Positions 3,951 to 6,026 of a DNA stretch of 6,026 nucleotides are shown one piece after another. The stretch covers positions 1 to 6,026 of the forward strand of contig JAFMSC010000277.1 in NCBI GenBank assembly GCA_017353825.1, read 5' to 3'. Under the pieces are notes generated by a model, which saw nothing but the letters and a program-made list of their open reading frames with translations, was not told the DNA's origin and made no database searches. Both the position numbers and the translations under genes were made by a program. Source of the stretch: Hyphomicrobiaceae bacterium (GTDB lineage: Bacteria; Pseudomonadota; Alphaproteobacteria; Rhizobiales; Hyphomicrobiaceae). Position 1 is the first letter of the stretch. Each line of letters opens with the position of its first letter.

Positions 3951-5504
3951 TCAATCCATCGCCGCGTGCTCGACGGAGGGCTGCGCGGCGCGCCGCGAGG
4001 GCCGGCGCAGCAGGAGGAGGAGCGGTGCCGAGGCCAGTGTCACGAACAGCATGAACTTGAAGTCGTTGGCGTAGGCGATGATGGAGGCCTGGCGCGTCAC
4101 CTCAGCGTTGAGCGCCGCCTTGCCCGGCCCGGTCGCCGTGTTCCACATGAAAAACGCCGCCCCCGTCTGCAGGCTGCGGTTGAAGGGCGTGATGCCTTCG
4201 GCGATACGCGCGTGCATCATCTGCGTGCCCTGCGACAGCAGGAACGAGGAGATGGAGATGCCCACCGCGCTACCCACGTTGCGCACCAGGCTGAAGAGCG
4301 CGGTGGCGTCGCCGCGCAGATCCGGCGCCAGGGTAGCGTAGGCTACGACCTGCAACGGGATGAACACGAAGCCCAGGCCGATGCCCTGGACGAACGTCGT
4401 CGTCGCCATCGACCAACCGTCGATGTCGGGTGTCCAGCCGCTCATGCTCCACATGGTGCCGGCGATCATCAGGATGCCGCCCAGCATGACGAGGCGCGGG
4501 TCGAAGCGGCCGGTGAACCGGCCCGCCACCAGCATCGCCAGCATGGTTCCGGCACCGCGCGGGGCCATGAGAATGCCGGTCGTGGTGATGGAGTAGCCAC
4601 CGAGGTTTTGCAGGTAGGGCGGCAGCAGCGCCATGCTGGCCAGCAGGATCATGCCGATGGCGAACATTATGAGGAAGCCCGCCGAGAAGTTCACGTCCTT
4701 GAACAGCCGCGGCGGGATGAAGCTGTTGTCGGCCGTGAACTGGTGCACCGCGAACAGGTAGAGGCCGAGGCAGGCCAGCACCAGCTCGGCGACGATCTCG
4801 GTGGAGTGGAACCAGTCCTGCTGCTCGCCGCGGTCGAGCATCAGCTGCAGGGCGCCGAGCCCGACGCTCAGCACCGCGAACCCGGTCCAGTCGAAGCGGG
4901 TGCCCTCGTGCCGGTCGGTTTCCACCATGAACAGCACGAGTCCGAGGGCGGCCAGGATGCCGAACGGCACGTTGATCAGGAACACCCAGCGCCAGTTGTA
5001 GACGTCGGTGAGGTAGCCGCCGAGCGTCGGCCCCAGGATCGGCCCGATCATAACGCCCATGCCCCAGATGGCCATAGCCGAGCCGCGCTGCTCGATGGGA
5101 TAGAGGTCGAGCATGGTGGCCTGCGACAGCGGTACCAGCGCGGCGCCGAACATGCCCTGCAGCAGGCGAAACGCGACCACCTGCGTCAGCGAGCTGGCCA
5201 GCCCGCACAGCGCCGAGGCGATCGTGAAACCCACCACGCACACCAGGAACAAGCGCTTGCGGCCGAAGTGGGAGGCGAGCCACCCCACCGGCGCCGTAAA
5301 GATGGCCGCCGCCACCACGTAGGAGGTGAGCACCCAGGTGATCTGGTCAGCCGTGGTGGAGAGTGAGCCCTGCATGTACGGCAGCGCCACATTGGCGATG
5401 GTGCTGTCCAGCGCCTGCATGAGGGTGGCCGCCATTGCGCACACCGTCACCATCGTCCGGTTCGACGCGGCGGCTGCGCTCGAAGGTGCGGCGGCGATGG
5501 CCAT
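3951..5504 (-). CDS. emrB: EmrB-type DHA2 family MFS multidrug transporter, permease subunit
   Basis: A 517-residue inner-membrane drug/H+ antiporter of the 14-helix DHA2 (EmrB/QacA) family, of normal length. It exports hydrophobic compounds with the adaptor EmrA and an outer-membrane channel such as TolC. Family motifs in order: LDSTIANVALP at 32-42 with Asp33 (motif D1); GWLASHFGRKR at 74-84 (motif A); RLLQG from Arg113 (motif B); GMGVMIGPILGPTLGG at 148-163 (motif C, the antiporter signature); and NWRWVFLINVPFG at 170-182. ATG 5502-5504 was chosen because the protein then starts shortly before helix 1. GGGAG lies 12 bases upstream, a little far. The frame continues 12 codons to a TTG at 5540 directly after a stop, which is less likely. 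The C-terminal tail is basic. The gene follows emrA after an unusually long 160-bp spacer. The substrate cannot be told from the sequence. Confidence 0.93.
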   Translation of the reverse strand: MAIAAAPSSAAAASNRTMVTVCAMAATLMQALDSTIANVALPYMQGSLSTTADQITWVLTSYVVAAAIFTAPVGWLASHFGRKRLFLVCVVGFTIASALCGLASSLTQVVAFRLLQGMFGAALVPLSQATMLDLYPIEQRGSAMAIWGMGVMIGPILGPTLGGYLTDVYNWRWVFLINVPFGILAALGLVLFMVETDRHEGTRFDWTGFAVLSVGLGALQLMLDRGEQQDWFHSTEIVAELVLACLGLYLFAVHQFTADNSFIPPRLFKDVNFSAGFLIMFAIGMILLASMALLPPYLQNLGGYSITTTGILMAPRGAGTMLAMLVAGRFTGRFDPRLVMLGGILMIAGTMWSMSGWTPDIDGWSMATTTFVQGIGLGFVFIPLQVVAYATLAPDLRGDATALFSLVRNVGSAVGISISSFLLSQGTQMMHARIAEGITPFNRSLQTGAAFFMWNTATGPGKAALNAEVTRQASIIAYANDFKFMLFVTLASAPLLLLLRRPSRRAAQPSVEHAAMD

Positions 5505-5545
5505 GGCTGGCGCAGGCTCCCTAGCTGCTGGTGGCGGCAATCAGG

Positions 5546-5561
5546 CGTCGGGCGCCGGACG
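5546..5561. other. Near-perfect palindrome in the emrA-emrB spacer
   Basis: CGTCGGGCGCCGGACG is symmetric at 14 of 16 bases around GGCGCC and lies about 42 bases upstream of the emrB ATG. It could be a small mRNA hairpin between the cistrons or a regulator site. The spacer (5505-5664) also has a short GGCT/AGCC hairpin at 5634-5645, just after the emrA stop. I see no promoter or small gene in it. Palindromes this rich in GC also arise by chance. Confidence 0.3.
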
Positions 5562-5664
5562 ACGGGATGGCAAATGGTGCCCGTTCGCCCGCTTCCGCGG
5601 TCTTCAACGCCTTCGCCTCTGTTCTCAACCGGTGGCTCCGAAGCCGACGCCCGAGCCCGCTCAC

Positions 5665-6026
5665 TCACCACAGCTCGGAGAGAGAGCGGTGGTGCCCGGT
5701 GTCGATCGTGACGTATGCGCTCATGCCGGCGCGCAGGGGCGGATCGCCCATCTGGCGCTCCACAGCGATGCGCACGGGAATGCGCTGCACCACCTTCACC
5801 CAGTTGCCGCTGGCGTTCTGTGCCGGCAGGATCGAGAATTCGGCCCCACTGGCGGGAGCGATGCTCTTCACCCGCCCCTTCCAGGTCCGATCGGGGTAGG
5901 TGTCGACGCTGATCTCAACGCCGTCGCCGGGCTTCACCCAGGTGAGGTCGGTCTCCTTGAAGTTGGCGTCGATCCACACGTCGTCGGTGGAGACCAGCGC
6001 TACCGCGCCAGTATTGGTGAGCGCCG
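5665..6026 (-). CDS. emrA: EmrA-type HlyD family efflux adaptor, C-terminal part (partial)
   Basis: The last 120 codons of the membrane-fusion (periplasmic adaptor) subunit that links the EmrB permease to an outer-membrane channel. The 5' end lies beyond the right edge. The visible part is the C-terminal beta-rich region. It starts in a strand reading ALVSTDDVWIDANFKETDL, where the ANFKET signature is characteristic of EmrA/HlyD adaptors. A barrel segment follows (VKPGDGVEISVDTYPDRTWKG), and then FSILPAQNASGNWVKVVQRI, the strongest EmrA match. The protein ends about 30 residues after the PVRIAVE strand, with stop TGA at 5665-5667. It lies upstream of emrB on the same strand, the usual emrA-emrB order. 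Nothing visible suggests that the gene is broken. Confidence 0.93.
   Translation of the reverse strand, partial: ALTNTGAVALVSTDDVWIDANFKETDLTWVKPGDGVEISVDTYPDRTWKGRVKSIAPASGAEFSILPAQNASGNWVKVVQRIPVRIAVERQMGDPPLRAGMSAYVTIDTGHHRSLSELW

Noticed and set aside
3966..5366. Plus-strand open frame of 466 codons opposite emrB
   Set aside because: The product is a His/Arg/Glu/Gln-rich shadow of the transporter codons with no family features, while the minus strand encodes a full-length DHA2 transporter.
5447..5671. Minus-strand frame bridging the emrA stop and the emrB start
   Set aside because: It overlaps emrB out of frame, is Arg/Pro/Ser-rich, and has no family signature. It is most likely a spacer artefact.

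Overview
This is a high-GC window with the content and gene families of an alphaproteobacterial chromosome. The order Hyphomicrobiales (Rhizobiales) fits best. The evidence is the CoaBC sequence style, a small secreted protein with a Cys/Trp-rich C-terminal box, and an EmrAB-type efflux pair. The taxonomic call is inference from protein families, not a marker-gene result. I see no rRNA, tRNA, CRISPR array, insertion sequence or phage gene. The long open frames antisense to the real genes are GC-rich shadows.

Layout. Positions 1-827 (minus) hold the 5' two-thirds of coaBC, the bifunctional coenzyme A biosynthesis gene, which runs off the left edge. Its flavoprotein domain is preceded by about 85 extra residues, of which about 60 look like an XRE-type helix-turn-helix. 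A consensus-like promoter sits directly before the start codon and carries an operator-like 16-bp palindrome in its spacer. Positions 953-1654 (minus) encode a secreted Pro/Thr/Ser/Gly-rich protein of unknown function with two perfect 30-bp tandem repeats. After a 231-bp divergent gap, 1886-2713 (plus) encodes a membrane-anchored ClpP/SppA-like serine protease of the SDH_sah type. A terminator-like hairpin follows it.

Positions 2714-3093 have no confident gene. They contain a perfect 16-bp palindrome, a possible promoter, and a very strong Shine-Dalgarno in front of a 43-codon ORF. Positions 3094-3819 (plus) encode an ICMT/PEMT-like integral membrane methyltransferase whose start carries a 12-bp triplication. 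It converges on 3951-5504 (minus), an EmrB-type DHA2 drug/H+ antiporter. The 131-bp gap between them (3820-3950) has no convincing terminator. After a 160-bp spacer, the 3' end of emrA (5665-6026, minus) leaves the right edge.

How the genes relate. EmrA and EmrB should form the inner-membrane part of a tripartite pump and are probably co-transcribed in the order emrA-emrB. The other genes are probably separate units. The most interesting signal is the combination at coaBC: a putative DNA-binding domain fused to a CoA enzyme, with a palindrome in the gene's own promoter, which suggests possible autoregulation. The canonical decarboxylase Cys is also replaced in this protein.
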